From positions 1 through 16,000 of the forward strand of contig JAQSWE010000153.1 in the NCBI GenBank assembly GCA_029266795.1: a DNA stretch of 16,000 bases, written 5' to 3'. Source of the stretch: Alphaproteobacteria bacterium. Its GTDB lineage: Bacteria; Pseudomonadota; Alphaproteobacteria; Micavibrionales; UBA2020. The position numbers and the translations under genes were made by a program. Shown here one piece after another: positions 1 to 7,550 of this stretch. The notes under the pieces are model-generated. The model worked only from the letters and a program-made list of their open reading frames with translations. It had not been told where the DNA came from and made no database searches. Numbering within the stretch: the first letter of the stretch is position 1; every line of letters starts with the position of its first letter.

Positions 1-91
1 GCAGGCGGATATCGGTTTCGGGGTTTTCGATGTTGGCGGCAGAGAGTTTGTCGGTGGCGATCGCCATATAATCCTTCAGCGCGAATGGCAT
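1..91 (-). CDS. prmC: Peptide chain release factor N5-glutamine methyltransferase PrmC (N-terminal fragment)
   Basis: Only about the first 30 codons are inside the window; the gene continues past base 1. PrmC methylates the glutamine of the GGQ motif in release factors. The visible N-terminus, starting MPFALKDYMAIATDKL and continuing through AANIENPETDIRL, resembles the PrmC helical substrate-binding domain, where an 'A-G-I-x-N-P-x-x-D-x-x-L' pattern is usual. Position after prfA, its substrate gene, supports the call. I chose the ATG at 91-89 because it overlaps the stop of the preceding orphan gene (TAATG), a coupling arrangement. An in-frame ATG 8 codons later is an alternative. The methyltransferase domain and NPPY motif lie outside the window, so identity rests on context and a short match. 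Confidence 0.75.
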   Translation of the reverse strand, partial: MPFALKDYMAIATDKLSAANIENPETDIRL

Positions 92-705
92 TAATGCGCC
101 TGCTGACAATTGGACCAATTCAATCTGTCCATATAATAAAAAGACGCAAGCGACACGGCAGCAAAAAACACTGCTACGCCGAATGCCATCCATTTCGCCC
201 ATCTATCAAAAAGCGGGCGATTGTTTTCATAGAACTCCGGCGAGTGACTTTTAGTGATATAGAATTTTTCCACTTTCAGGATGGTGAAGTAGAGCCATGC
301 GGGCTGGATCATGGCAAGCCAAAGGATGCCAGCGAGAATATATGAATAAACGAACCACATTTTGGGCGCACAGGGCGAGTAGAAATCAACCACCATAAAT
401 ACGGCGTACACACTTACCATAGCCGCGAAAGTCGCAATAACAGCGGGATGCAACACAAGATGCTTCAGGGGAACACTAACCTGCTTCGCAGTGTAATCCC
501 TCTCCCTCTTCTCGAAAATAAAGGTCGGCAACAGTAAAGATATGAACGAAATGACCCAGAGGACGTTCTGAAACTTCTCCGCTTTAGCTGCAAGTTGCAT
601 TTGAGACTGACCGGGAAAGACATCGGGTCGTCCTGCCAAGGCAGGCGGCAAGTAGGCCAAAATCAAGCTCATGATGCCAAATATTCGGGTACTCCAACTT
701 TTCAC
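91..705 (-). CDS. Orphan multi-pass membrane protein inserted between prfA and prmC
   Basis: No family is recognised. Read from the GTG at 705-703 it is 204 residues. This start overlaps the prfA stop (GTGA) and has a GGAG Shine-Dalgarno 8 bases upstream. An ATG at 672 would give 193 residues but has no good ribosome site. The first segment (about residues 8-24) is a membrane span or a signal peptide ending PALA-G. Further hydrophobic spans lie at about 47-64, 82-108, 116-142 and 170-190, with a short charged stretch KREROD-like (KRERD) after the second. The 3' end overlaps prmC by one base. GC is about 48% over 121-660, clearly below the roughly 60% of neighbouring genes, which suggests a later insertion into the prfA-prmC pair. 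Function is unknown; it is probably translated because of the coupled start. Confidence 0.7.
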   Translation of the reverse strand: MKSWSTRIFGIMSLILAYLPPALAGRPDVFPGQSQMQLAAKAEKFQNVLWVISFISLLLPTFIFEKRERDYTAKQVSVPLKHLVLHPAVIATFAAMVSVYAVFMVVDFYSPCAPKMWFVYSYILAGILWLAMIQPAWLYFTILKVEKFYITKSHSPEFYENNRPLFDRWAKWMAFGVAVFFAAVSLASFYYMDRLNWSNCQQAH

Positions 706-1778
706 CAACTCATCTCCGCCAGCTTGCTCGCCTGATCTTCGGAAATTAACGGGTCGATGATTTCGTCGAGGCATTCGCCGGAGACGACGCGGTCGATTTT
801 ATAGAGCGTCAGGTTGATGCGGTGGTCGGTCACGCGGCCCTGGGGGAAGTTATAGGTGCGGATGCGTTCCGACCGGTCGCCCGATCCCACCTGTTCTTTC
901 CTGTTGGCGGCTCGGACGCTGTCGAGTTTCTGGCGTTCCATGTCATATAACCGGCTGCGCAGGATCTTCATCGCGCGGGCCTTGTTCTTGTGCTGCGATT
1001 TTTCGTCCTGCTGCACGACGACGATGCCGGACGCCATATGGGTGATGCGCACGGCGGATTCCGTCTTGTTGACGTGCTGGCCGCCCGCGCCCCCTGCCCG
1101 CATCACGTCGATGCGGATATCGGCATCGGCGATGTTGATGTCCACTTCCTCCGCCTCCGGCAGCACGGCGACGGTCGCGGCCGAGGTATGCACGCGGCCC
1201 GAGGCTTCGGTCTGCGGTACGCGCTGCACGCGATGTACGCCGCTTTCGAACTTCATGCGGGCGAAGACGTCGCGGCCTGAAATCTCCACCACCGCCTGCC
1301 GCAAGCCGCCGAGGTCGCTCTGCGTGAATTCCATGACTTCAAACGTCCAGTTTTTCAGCTGGGCGTAGCGTTTATACATTTCAAACAGGTCTCCAGCGAA
1401 GAGCGCGGCCTCATCGCCGCCCGTGCCGGCGCGGATTTCGAGGATGGCGTTGCGCGCATCGGCTGCGTCTTTCGGCAGCAGAGCGACGTGGATTTTCTTT
1501 TCGAGCTCTGGCAGCTGTTCCTTAAGCTTGTAATAGTCTTCCTCCGCCATGGCGCGCACTTCTTTGTCGCCTGCGGGATCGTTCATCAGCTGTTCGAGGT
1601 CGGCATATTCCTTTTGCGCGCCCTTGTATTCGCGGATGATCGCGGCGAGCGGCGTGAGGTCGGAATATTCCTTGGACAGTTTGGTGAATTCATCGGATGC
1701 CAGCTTGCCCGATGACATCAGGGATTCAATCTCCTGAAAGCGCGAGAGCACCTGCCCCAGTTTGCGGTCGAGCGACAT
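702..1778 (-). CDS. prfA: Peptide chain release factor 1 (RF1)
   Basis: RF1 recognises UAA and UAG in the ribosomal A site and triggers hydrolysis of peptidyl-tRNA. The 358-residue product is the usual length. The stop-codon tripeptide PxT appears as P188-Q189-T190 within RVQRVPQTEASGR, which marks RF1 rather than RF2 (SPF). The catalytic GGQ is at residues 232-234 in RAGGAGGQHVNKTESAVR. The N-terminal region (about 1-110) is the helical domain. The ATG at 1778 directly abuts the ispG stop (TAA-ATG) with no gap, so translation is probably coupled. The stop overlaps the GTG of the downstream orphan. PrmC, which methylates the GGQ glutamine, is normally next; here it is displaced by about 610 bases. 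The gene looks intact. Confidence 0.97.
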   Translation of the reverse strand: MSLDRKLGQVLSRFQEIESLMSSGKLASDEFTKLSKEYSDLTPLAAIIREYKGAQKEYADLEQLMNDPAGDKEVRAMAEEDYYKLKEQLPELEKKIHVALLPKDAADARNAILEIRAGTGGDEAALFAGDLFEMYKRYAQLKNWTFEVMEFTQSDLGGLRQAVVEISGRDVFARMKFESGVHRVQRVPQTEASGRVHTSAATVAVLPEAEEVDINIADADIRIDVMRAGGAGGQHVNKTESAVRITHMASGIVVVQQDEKSQHKNKARAMKILRSRLYDMERQKLDSVRAANRKEQVGSGDRSERIRTYNFPQGRVTDHRINLTLYKIDRVVSGECLDEIIDPLISEDQASKLAEMSW

Positions 1779-2906
1779 TTAAACAGCCGTCCCTTTTTCC
1801 GCGCGTTCCTTTTCGATCGCGGCGGCTTTTTTCTCGACCAGATCGACGAGGTGCTGCACGATATCTTCGTTCTGCAGCCGGTGCGCGGGCTGGCCGCCGA
1901 TATAGACCTGATGCGTACCGCGACCGCCGCCGGTGAAGCCGATATCAGTCATCAGCGCCTCGCCGGGGCCGTTGACGACGCAGCCGATGACGGAGACGGT
2001 GAGTGGCGTCGTGATATGCGCAAGGCGGTCTTCCAGCACGCGCACGGTTTCGATGACGTCGAACTGCTGGCGCGCGCAGGACGGGCAGGCAATGACGTTG
2101 ACGCCGCGATGGCGCAGGCCAAGGGATTTCAGGATGTCGAAGCCGACCTTGATTTCTTCCACGGGGTCAGCCGACAGCGAAACGCGGATCGTATCGCCGA
2201 TGCCCGCCCACAATAAACTGCCGATGCCGATGGAGGACTTGATCGTGCCGGTGCGCAACCCGCCCGCTTCGGTCACGCCTACATGCAGGGGGTAATCGCA
2301 GGCCTCGGCCAGTTGCTGATATGCAGCAACGGCGAGAAACACGTCGGAGGCCTTGCAGGAAATCTTGAAGTTAAAAAAGTCGTGGTCTTCGAGGATCTGT
2401 ATATGGCGCTGCGCCGATGCCACCATCGCTTCGGGGCAGGGCTCGCCGTATTGTTCCAGCAAATCCTTTTCCAGCGATCCGGCATTCACGCCGATGCGGA
2501 TGGAGCAGTTGTTGTCCTTGGCCGCCTTGATGACTTCCTTCACACGGTCGGCGGAGCCGATATTGCCGGGATTGATGCGCAGGCAGGCAGCACCATTCAT
2601 CGCCGCCTCGACGCCGCGTTTATAATGGAAATGGATATCGGCCACGATGGGCACGGTCACTTCCTTGACGATTTCTTTCAAGGCCGCGCTTGACGCCTCG
2701 TCGGGGCAGGATACGCGCACGATATCGGCGCCGGCGATTTCCAGCGCGCGGATCTGCGCAACGGTCGCCGCTACGTCGCTGGTCAGCGTATTGGTCATCG
2801 ACTGCACGGTAATCGGGTGATCGCCGCCCACAGGAACCTTGCCCACGTAAACCGTGCGGGATTTGCGGCGGTGGACCTGCCGGTATGGGCGTGCGACATA
2901 GGCCAT
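1779..2906 (-). CDS. ispG: 4-hydroxy-3-methylbut-2-en-1-yl diphosphate synthase (IspG/GcpE)
   Basis: IspG is the iron-sulfur enzyme of the MEP isoprenoid pathway that converts methylerythritol cyclodiphosphate to HMBPP. I start it at the ATG at 2906-2904 (MAYVARPYRQ), 2 bases after the rodZ-like stop. It has an AGGA Shine-Dalgarno about 6 bases upstream, giving 375 residues, near the usual 370. The reading frame stays open further upstream but that stretch overlaps the preceding gene and is not IspG-like. The N-terminal TIM-barrel domain begins about residue 17 (RTVYVGKVPVGGDHPITVQSM). The cluster ligands are visible as C274 and C277 (CPSC), C309 (IGCVVNGPGEA) and E316. Nothing is missing. 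It lies mid-operon. Confidence 0.97.
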   Translation of the reverse strand: MAYVARPYRQVHRRKSRTVYVGKVPVGGDHPITVQSMTNTLTSDVAATVAQIRALEIAGADIVRVSCPDEASSAALKEIVKEVTVPIVADIHFHYKRGVEAAMNGAACLRINPGNIGSADRVKEVIKAAKDNNCSIRIGVNAGSLEKDLLEQYGEPCPEAMVASAQRHIQILEDHDFFNFKISCKASDVFLAVAAYQQLAEACDYPLHVGVTEAGGLRTGTIKSSIGIGSLLWAGIGDTIRVSLSADPVEEIKVGFDILKSLGLRHRGVNVIACPSCARQQFDVIETVRVLEDRLAHITTPLTVSVIGCVVNGPGEALMTDIGFTGGGRGTHQVYIGGQPAHRLQNEDIVQHLVDLVEKKAAAIEKERAEKGTAV

Positions 2907-2908
2907 GG

Positions 2909-3985
2909 TTATTCCTGGAACGCCTTCTTGCGGCGCGAGCCTTTCAGCGTATCGGGGTTGAGCGGAACGCCGCGCAGGATATCGCCGCGCGCGCCCATGG
3001 ATTTGGCATTGCCGTCGACGACGACATCCAGCCCGCCCGCATTGGTCGTGACCAGCGAATAGCCGGGACCGTTCGGCACGGAATAAGTGTCGCCCGCGCG
3101 CATGACGCGCTTGACGACGATGCGGCCCTGCGGGTCCGTCACCTGCACCCAAGTGGTTTGCGTGGCGCGCAGCACGACGCGGCTCTTGGTCGGTGCGACG
3201 TTGATGATTTCGCTGCCCGTGAGCGGCGGCAGTCCATCCGTCGTGATGGCCGCGGTCACATCAGTTTCAGGCTCCGACGGTGCGGTCGGTTTTTTGCCGG
3301 GAACAGGTGCGTTTGACGTGGTAATTAGACCATCGGTCGATGCCGCAGGTGCAGTGGCAGTGTTCGCCATAGCCGCGACAGGCGTCACGGGCGTGGTCAA
3401 CGGGCCGGTTGCGATGCGTGAGGAAGTATCCTCAACCGCTTCCGCACCCGTCGCCTGCGCGATAGACGGGATGGGCGGCACGGACGGCGTTTCGATGATC
3501 GTGGGCGCGGGCGGGATGGCATTGGCGATTTCGCGGTCTTCTTCATCGCCGCCGGAGAATATCGCCCAGACGAGCATGATGATAAGGACGCAGACGCCCG
3601 CGCCGCCCAGCAGGAAGGGGTCCGGCATCTTGCTTTGCGCCAGCGGCTCGTTATGCGTGATGGTCGGGCGCGCGGCGGCACCGTTCTCCGCCTTGAATTT
3701 CGCGGCGATCTCGTTCGCGTCCAGCTTCAGGTATGTCGCATAGCTTTTGAGGAAGCCGAGCGCATAGGTCATGCCCGGCAGCGCGTCGAGGTGGTTTTCC
3801 TCCAGCGCTTTCAACTGCCCCACGCGGACGTGAATGGCGGAGGAAATTTCCGTCAGCTCCAGCCCTTTGGCGATCCGCGCCTGACGCAAAATCTCGCCCG
3901 CCTTCAGGGTTGCGCTGGGGGCGTGGACGGCATGGGTGGGTTCGCCGGAAGCGCGTTTGCGCTTTTTTTCTTTGTCCTGGGCCAT
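2909..3985 (-). CDS. rodZ: RodZ-like cytoskeletal/helix-turn-helix membrane protein (DUF4115 domain)
   Basis: The 358-residue protein has the RodZ plan. A Lys/Arg-rich N-terminus is followed by a cytoplasmic helix-turn-helix at about residues 26-98, including LRQARIAKGLELTEISSAIHV and a DALPGMTYALGFLKSYA stretch typical of the family. One transmembrane span lies at about 124-144. A Pro/Thr/Ala-rich periplasmic linker covers about 150-265, and a C-terminal DUF4115 beta domain about 268-347 (VVLRATQTTWVQVTD). RodZ links MreB filaments to the wall synthesis machinery and supports rod shape. The order rodZ-ispG is also seen in other proteobacteria, which strengthens the call. The ATG at 3985 lies 9 bases after the ptsP stop and has only a weak Shine-Dalgarno. 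The gene symbol is by architecture; the MreB contact residues were not checked. Confidence 0.85.
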   Translation of the reverse strand: MAQDKEKKRKRASGEPTHAVHAPSATLKAGEILRQARIAKGLELTEISSAIHVRVGQLKALEENHLDALPGMTYALGFLKSYATYLKLDANEIAAKFKAENGAAARPTITHNEPLAQSKMPDPFLLGGAGVCVLIIMLVWAIFSGGDEEDREIANAIPPAPTIIETPSVPPIPSIAQATGAEAVEDTSSRIATGPLTTPVTPVAAMANTATAPAASTDGLITTSNAPVPGKKPTAPSEPETDVTAAITTDGLPPLTGSEIINVAPTKSRVVLRATQTTWVQVTDPQGRIVVKRVMRAGDTYSVPNGPGYSLVTTNAGGLDVVVDGNAKSMGARGDILRGVPLNPDTLKGSRRKKAFQE

Positions 3986-3994
3986 GAAATTATT

Positions 3995-6115
3995 CTACTC
4001 GGTTGGTGACAGGTTGACGTGATGGTCGCGGGCGAACGATAAAAGCCGCTCCCGCAACGAATGCTCGCGCGACTGCATGAGCTGATCAAGATAGGGTTTG
4101 AGGGTGGTGGTATCCAGTGTGGGCAGCATGCCCTTGACCGCCTCGACCGACTGGGCGGAGACTGACAGCTGGCGGTAGCCCAGCGCGATCAGCACCATGG
4201 CCTCCAGCGGCGTGCCTGCCATTTCGCCGCAGACGCTGAACGGCACATTCGCCGCCGTGCATTTGTCGGCGATATCCTTCATCACGCGCAGCATGGCGGG
4301 TGACAGCACGTCGTAGCGGTTGCGCAGCGCGAAATTGTTGCGGTCGGCGGCAAAGAGATATTGCATGAGGTCGTTCGTGCCAACGGCGACAAAATCGGCC
4401 ACGTTCAGCAGCGTATCCAGCTGCCACAGGATCGACGGCACCTCGATCATCGCGCCGAGTTCGATTTTATCCGGCACGGTGATACCGTTGCCGCGCGCGC
4501 GGACTTTTTCCATTTCGAGGAATTCTTTCGCGCGCTCGAATTCCGCGACTTCCGTCACGAAGGGCAGCATGATTTTTAACGGGCGGCCACGGCTACCGCG
4601 GATGAAGGCGCGGAATTGGGTGCGCAGCACGGCGGGGCGGTCCATGCCGATGCGGATCGCGCGCCAGCCGAGCGCGGGGTTTTCTTCCTCCGGCGCCTTG
4701 AAATAGGGCAGCGGCTTGTCGCCACCGATATCGAGCGTGCGGAACACGACAGGCTTGCCCGCCATCTTATCCATGATGTTGCCGTAGAATTCGGCCTGCG
4801 TCACGACCAGCGGATATTTCTGCCAGCCCATGAAGGAAAGTTCGGTACGGTACAGCCCGATGCCGTCCGCACCAAGCGCGGCCACGGAATCCACTTCGTT
4901 CATCAGGCCTGCGTTCAGGTGCACGGCAACCTTGATGCCGTCCTGCGTGACGGATTGCTGCTGGCCCTTCTGGCGGTAGAGGCTGGCGCGCTTGTCGCGG
5001 GCGTCCATCGTTTTCGTGTAGAGGTCGACGATGTAATCGCCGGGGCCGATATAGACCATGCCGTGGTCGCCATCGACGATCACTTGGTCGCCGTTGAAGA
5101 CGAAATTGTGGATCATCAGATGCGACAGCAGGCGGTTGCTGAGGTCTTCGAGGTCCTGCAGGCGTTCGCGGATATAGGCGTCGCTGATCTGCATCATGCG
5201 GGCGCGGGTTTCGTTCTGCACCCGCTGCACGGCAGCCTCCGCGCTCAAGCCCTTTTCAATCGTCGCGTCGATGCGGGCGAGCCAACCGCGGTCTTTCGCG
5301 AACATCTGGTAGGCTTCGAGAATGTCGCGGCTTTCGGTACCCGACAGCACGGCGTTACGGTTGAGCATACGATCAATGGCGTTGTGCATCGATGCCAAGG
5401 CTTCGGCAAGGCGGGCTTTTTCAGCCTTCGCGTCTTCGGCCACGATCTGCTGCATGGCGATGCCCGGTTCATACAAAACCGCCGTGCCAATCGCGAGCCC
5501 GCGCGCGAGCGACGCGCCCGACACATGCGTCGGCTTGCCGCCCGACGAAAAGCTGGAATTGATTTCAAGGCGCGTCAGCAGCCCGCCGGTGATGACGATT
5601 TCCGCGACGACCATCGCGATGGTCTGCAGGATATCGACGGTTTCTTCCCCGTAATTGCGCGGCGATTTGCTGCGCACGGCCAAAACGCCGCGCACGCGCC
5701 CGCCGCGCAGCACAGGCACGCCGCAGAAGGAGCGGTAGGTGCCTTCTTTCTTGTCACCGATCACGATGGGCGATGCGGCGGCGGCAACGTCGCCGATATC
5801 GCCTTCGCCCACGCGGCCCATTTCGGTGCAGGCGGCGGGTTCGAGGTTTGAAGACGCGTAAAGCTCCAGCACCTCGCCCGCGCGCTGGATGTAGCAGGAG
5901 CATTCATCGGCGCGGAGTTCGCGCGCGACGAGGCGCACGATTTCATCGAGCTTGGTATCTGCCGGCTGGGCCGAGTTCATCAGGTCGCGCAGGGTCTGCA
6001 TGATGCGGCGGGGGGCGGCGAAGGAAATCTGTGCTTCCACAAATTCGGACGACTTGAGGTCCCGCGCCTCCGCGGTTGTCGTCACTTCCGGCCATGTTTT
6101 CCGCCCGGCGTTCAT
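3995..6115 (-). CDS. ptsP: PTS Enzyme I Ntr (PtsP) lacking its phosphohistidine segment
   Basis: PtsP autophosphorylates from PEP and passes phosphate to NPr/EIIA-Ntr in the nitrogen PTS. Domains seen: GAF at about residues 35-180; EI N-terminal helical part at about 197-334 (ASLARGLAIGTAVLYEP to DLEDLSNRLLSHLM); the last strand of the swivel domain (GDQVIVDGDHG, 342-352); and a complete PEP-binding barrel at about 390-700. The barrel includes GLYRTELSFM, FRTLDIGGDKP, VGTNDLMQYLFAADR and the acid Cys in SVCGEMAG (C629). The segment that should join residue ~334 to ~341, carrying GG-x-TSH and the active His, is absent: about 60-65 residues. Total length is 706, against about 750 for the family. 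Frame is kept. Without the His it should not be able to phosphorylate NPr; either the loss is real or it is an assembly fault. An AAAGGA Shine-Dalgarno overlaps the lysC stop. Confidence 0.9.
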   Translation of the reverse strand: MNAGRKTWPEVTTTAEARDLKSSEFVEAQISFAAPRRIMQTLRDLMNSAQPADTKLDEIVRLVARELRADECSCYIQRAGEVLELYASSNLEPAACTEMGRVGEGDIGDVAAAASPIVIGDKKEGTYRSFCGVPVLRGGRVRGVLAVRSKSPRNYGEETVDILQTIAMVVAEIVITGGLLTRLEINSSFSSGGKPTHVSGASLARGLAIGTAVLYEPGIAMQQIVAEDAKAEKARLAEALASMHNAIDRMLNRNAVLSGTESRDILEAYQMFAKDRGWLARIDATIEKGLSAEAAVQRVQNETRARMMQISDAYIRERLQDLEDLSNRLLSHLMIHNFVFNGDQVIVDGDHGMVYIGPGDYIVDLYTKTMDARDKRASLYRQKGQQQSVTQDGIKVAVHLNAGLMNEVDSVAALGADGIGLYRTELSFMGWQKYPLVVTQAEFYGNIMDKMAGKPVVFRTLDIGGDKPLPYFKAPEEENPALGWRAIRIGMDRPAVLRTQFRAFIRGSRGRPLKIMLPFVTEVAEFERAKEFLEMEKVRARGNGITVPDKIELGAMIEVPSILWQLDTLLNVADFVAVGTNDLMQYLFAADRNNFALRNRYDVLSPAMLRVMKDIADKCTAANVPFSVCGEMAGTPLEAMVLIALGYRQLSVSAQSVEAVKGMLPTLDTTTLKPYLDQLMQSREHSLRERLLSFARDHHVNLSPTE

Positions 6116-6124
6116 CCGTATCCT

Positions 6125-7363
6125 TTAAGCCTGATCGAGGCCATAGGCCGTGTGCAGCGAGCGCACGGCGAGTTCGGTGTATTCTTCGGAAATCAGCACG
6201 CTGACTTTAATTTCGGAGGTCGTGATGACCTGAATGTTGATGCCCTTGTCCGCGAGCGTCTGGAACATTTTCGACGCAACGCCGACATAGGATTTCATCC
6301 CGATGCCGATGATGGAAACCTTCGCCACATCCGCGCTCGATTCAACCTGAATGCCCTTCAGCCCGTCATTCGCGGCGGCTTTCAGGATATCCAGCGTCTT
6401 GGGCAGATCGGCACGGCCGACGGTGAAGGTCAAATCCGTGCGCGCCTTGTCGGGCGAGACGTTCTGGACGATCATGTCGACGTTGATCGCGGCATCGGCA
6501 AGCCCGCCGAAAATCTTCGCCGCCACGCCCGGCACGTCCGGCAGGTTGCGCAAGGTTACTTTTGCTTCATCGCGGCTATGCGTAACGCCGCTGACAACTT
6601 CCTGTTCCACGATCTCGTCCTCATCCATTACCATTGTTCCGGGGATGTCGCTGCCCAGCGCGCCGTCGAAGCTCGACAGCACCTGCACCGGCACCTTTTC
6701 CTTCATCGCCAATTCGACCGAGCGGGTCTGCAAGACCTTCGCCCCGACCGACGCCATCTCGAGCATTTCTTCATAAGAAATCTTGGGGATTTTCTTCGCC
6801 TTCGTCACGATGCGCGGATCGGCGGTGTAGACGCCGTCGACATCGGTGTAAATATCGCAGCGGTCGGCCTTCAGCGCGGCAGCGACGGCAACGGCGGAGG
6901 TATCCGACCCGCCACGGCCCAGCGTTGCGATGCGGCTGTTGCCCGCCATGCCCTGAAAGCCTGCGAGGACCGCGACTTCGCCGCGCGCAAGGCTCGCGTG
7001 CAAATTGTCTGTTTCAATGCCCTTGATGCGCGCCTTGCCATGCACGTCGTTGGTCAGGATCGGCACCTGCCAGCCCTGCCAAGACCGGGCCGCGATGCCG
7101 CGCTTGTGCAGCGCCAGCGCGAGAAGGCCGGAGGTGACCTGTTCGCCCGATGCCACAATCGCGTCGTATTCGCGCGCGTCGTACAGCGGGTTGATGGCGG
7201 TGCAATAGCTGACGAGCTGGTTGGTGACGCCCGCCATGGCTGAAACGACAACCGCGACCTTGTGGCCGAGCGCGATTTCGGCAGCGACCTTGTTCGCCAC
7301 GTTTTCAATAGCAGGAACCGTCGCGACCGACGTGCCGCCAAATTTCAGAACCAGTAATCCCAT
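6125..7363 (-). CDS. lysC: Aspartate kinase with C-terminal ACT domains
   Basis: Aspartokinase phosphorylates aspartate, the first step to lysine, methionine, threonine and diaminopimelate. The 412-residue product shows KFGGTS at 7-12, the acidic ASGEQ at 71-75, TLGRGGSDTSAVA at 147-159 and YTDVDGVYTADPR at about 172-184, all of the kinase domain. Two ACT domains follow at about 266-340 and 347-412 (INVDMIVQNVS; GINIQVITTSEIKVSVLI); in this family they bind lysine and/or threonine for feedback control. The ATG at 7363 has GAGG-type ribosome sites just upstream. It is the first gene of the minus-strand run and lies 9 bases before ptsP, a common alphaproteobacterial pairing. Complete, no odd residues noticed. 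Confidence 0.97.
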   Translation of the reverse strand: MGLLVLKFGGTSVATVPAIENVANKVAAEIALGHKVAVVVSAMAGVTNQLVSYCTAINPLYDAREYDAIVASGEQVTSGLLALALHKRGIAARSWQGWQVPILTNDVHGKARIKGIETDNLHASLARGEVAVLAGFQGMAGNSRIATLGRGGSDTSAVAVAAALKADRCDIYTDVDGVYTADPRIVTKAKKIPKISYEEMLEMASVGAKVLQTRSVELAMKEKVPVQVLSSFDGALGSDIPGTMVMDEDEIVEQEVVSGVTHSRDEAKVTLRNLPDVPGVAAKIFGGLADAAINVDMIVQNVSPDKARTDLTFTVGRADLPKTLDILKAAANDGLKGIQVESSADVAKVSIIGIGMKSYVGVASKMFQTLADKGINIQVITTSEIKVSVLISEEYTELAVRSLHTAYGLDQA

Positions 7364-7377
7364 AGCCTCGCCTCGCG

Positions 7378-7394
7378 GGCCGTTTTGTACGGCC
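7378..7394 (-). repeat. Inverted repeat (hairpin) in the lysC leader, proximal
   Basis: Six-base arms GGCCGT (7378-7383) and ACGGCC (7389-7394) with a 5-base loop. It lies 15 bases before the lysC start codon, next to the ribosome site. On the lysC strand no run of T follows, so it is not a standard terminator. It could affect lysC initiation. Confidence 0.45.
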
Positions 7395-7402
7395 GATTTT
7401 TC

Positions 7403-7418
7403 AGCTTTTCAAAAAGCT
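7403..7418 (-). repeat. Inverted repeat (hairpin) in the lysC leader, distal
   Basis: Seven-base arms AGCTTTT (7403-7409) and AAAAGCT (7412-7418) separated by two bases. It lies just upstream of the proximal GC hairpin on the lysC strand. It could be an operator-like palindrome or a leader stem. No regulator can be named. Confidence 0.4.
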
Positions 7419-7550
7419 TCTTATTTCTACCAAGTTATCAATTTTGGCAACTGAATCCGACTCATCTTTTTGATGAATCAGGAAATTTTCGTGCTGCTTG
7501 CCCCCGCCCCCGCATGGTATCCAATGGAGTAACAGCAAACGAGGGAACTT

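Larger units (their letters stand above)
7364..7550. other. Divergent intergenic region, lysC (-) / purA (+)
   Basis: This 187-base stretch must hold promoters for both directions, but I cannot place a convincing sigma-70 pair on either strand. On the purA side a GAGGG ribosome site (7541-7545) lies 5 bases before the ATG. On the lysC side the leader contains two short inverted repeats, listed separately. No small gene is apparent. Confidence 0.6.

Noticed and set aside
85..345. 86-codon plus-strand frame at the window start
   Set aside because: Antisense to the orphan membrane gene, which has coupled start and stop signals; no support for the plus-strand frame.
2907..3152. N-terminal extension of ispG to 457 residues
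   Set aside because: The extra part overlaps the RodZ-like gene in another frame and is not IspG-like; the ATG at 2906 has a good ribosome site and gives the usual length.
4616..5851. A 411-codon plus-strand open frame opposite ptsP, and other long antisense frames (for example 6152-7243 and 13608-14918)
   Set aside because: They lie opposite clearly conserved genes, are His/Arg/Ala-rich low-complexity translations typical of GC-rich antisense frames, and match no family.
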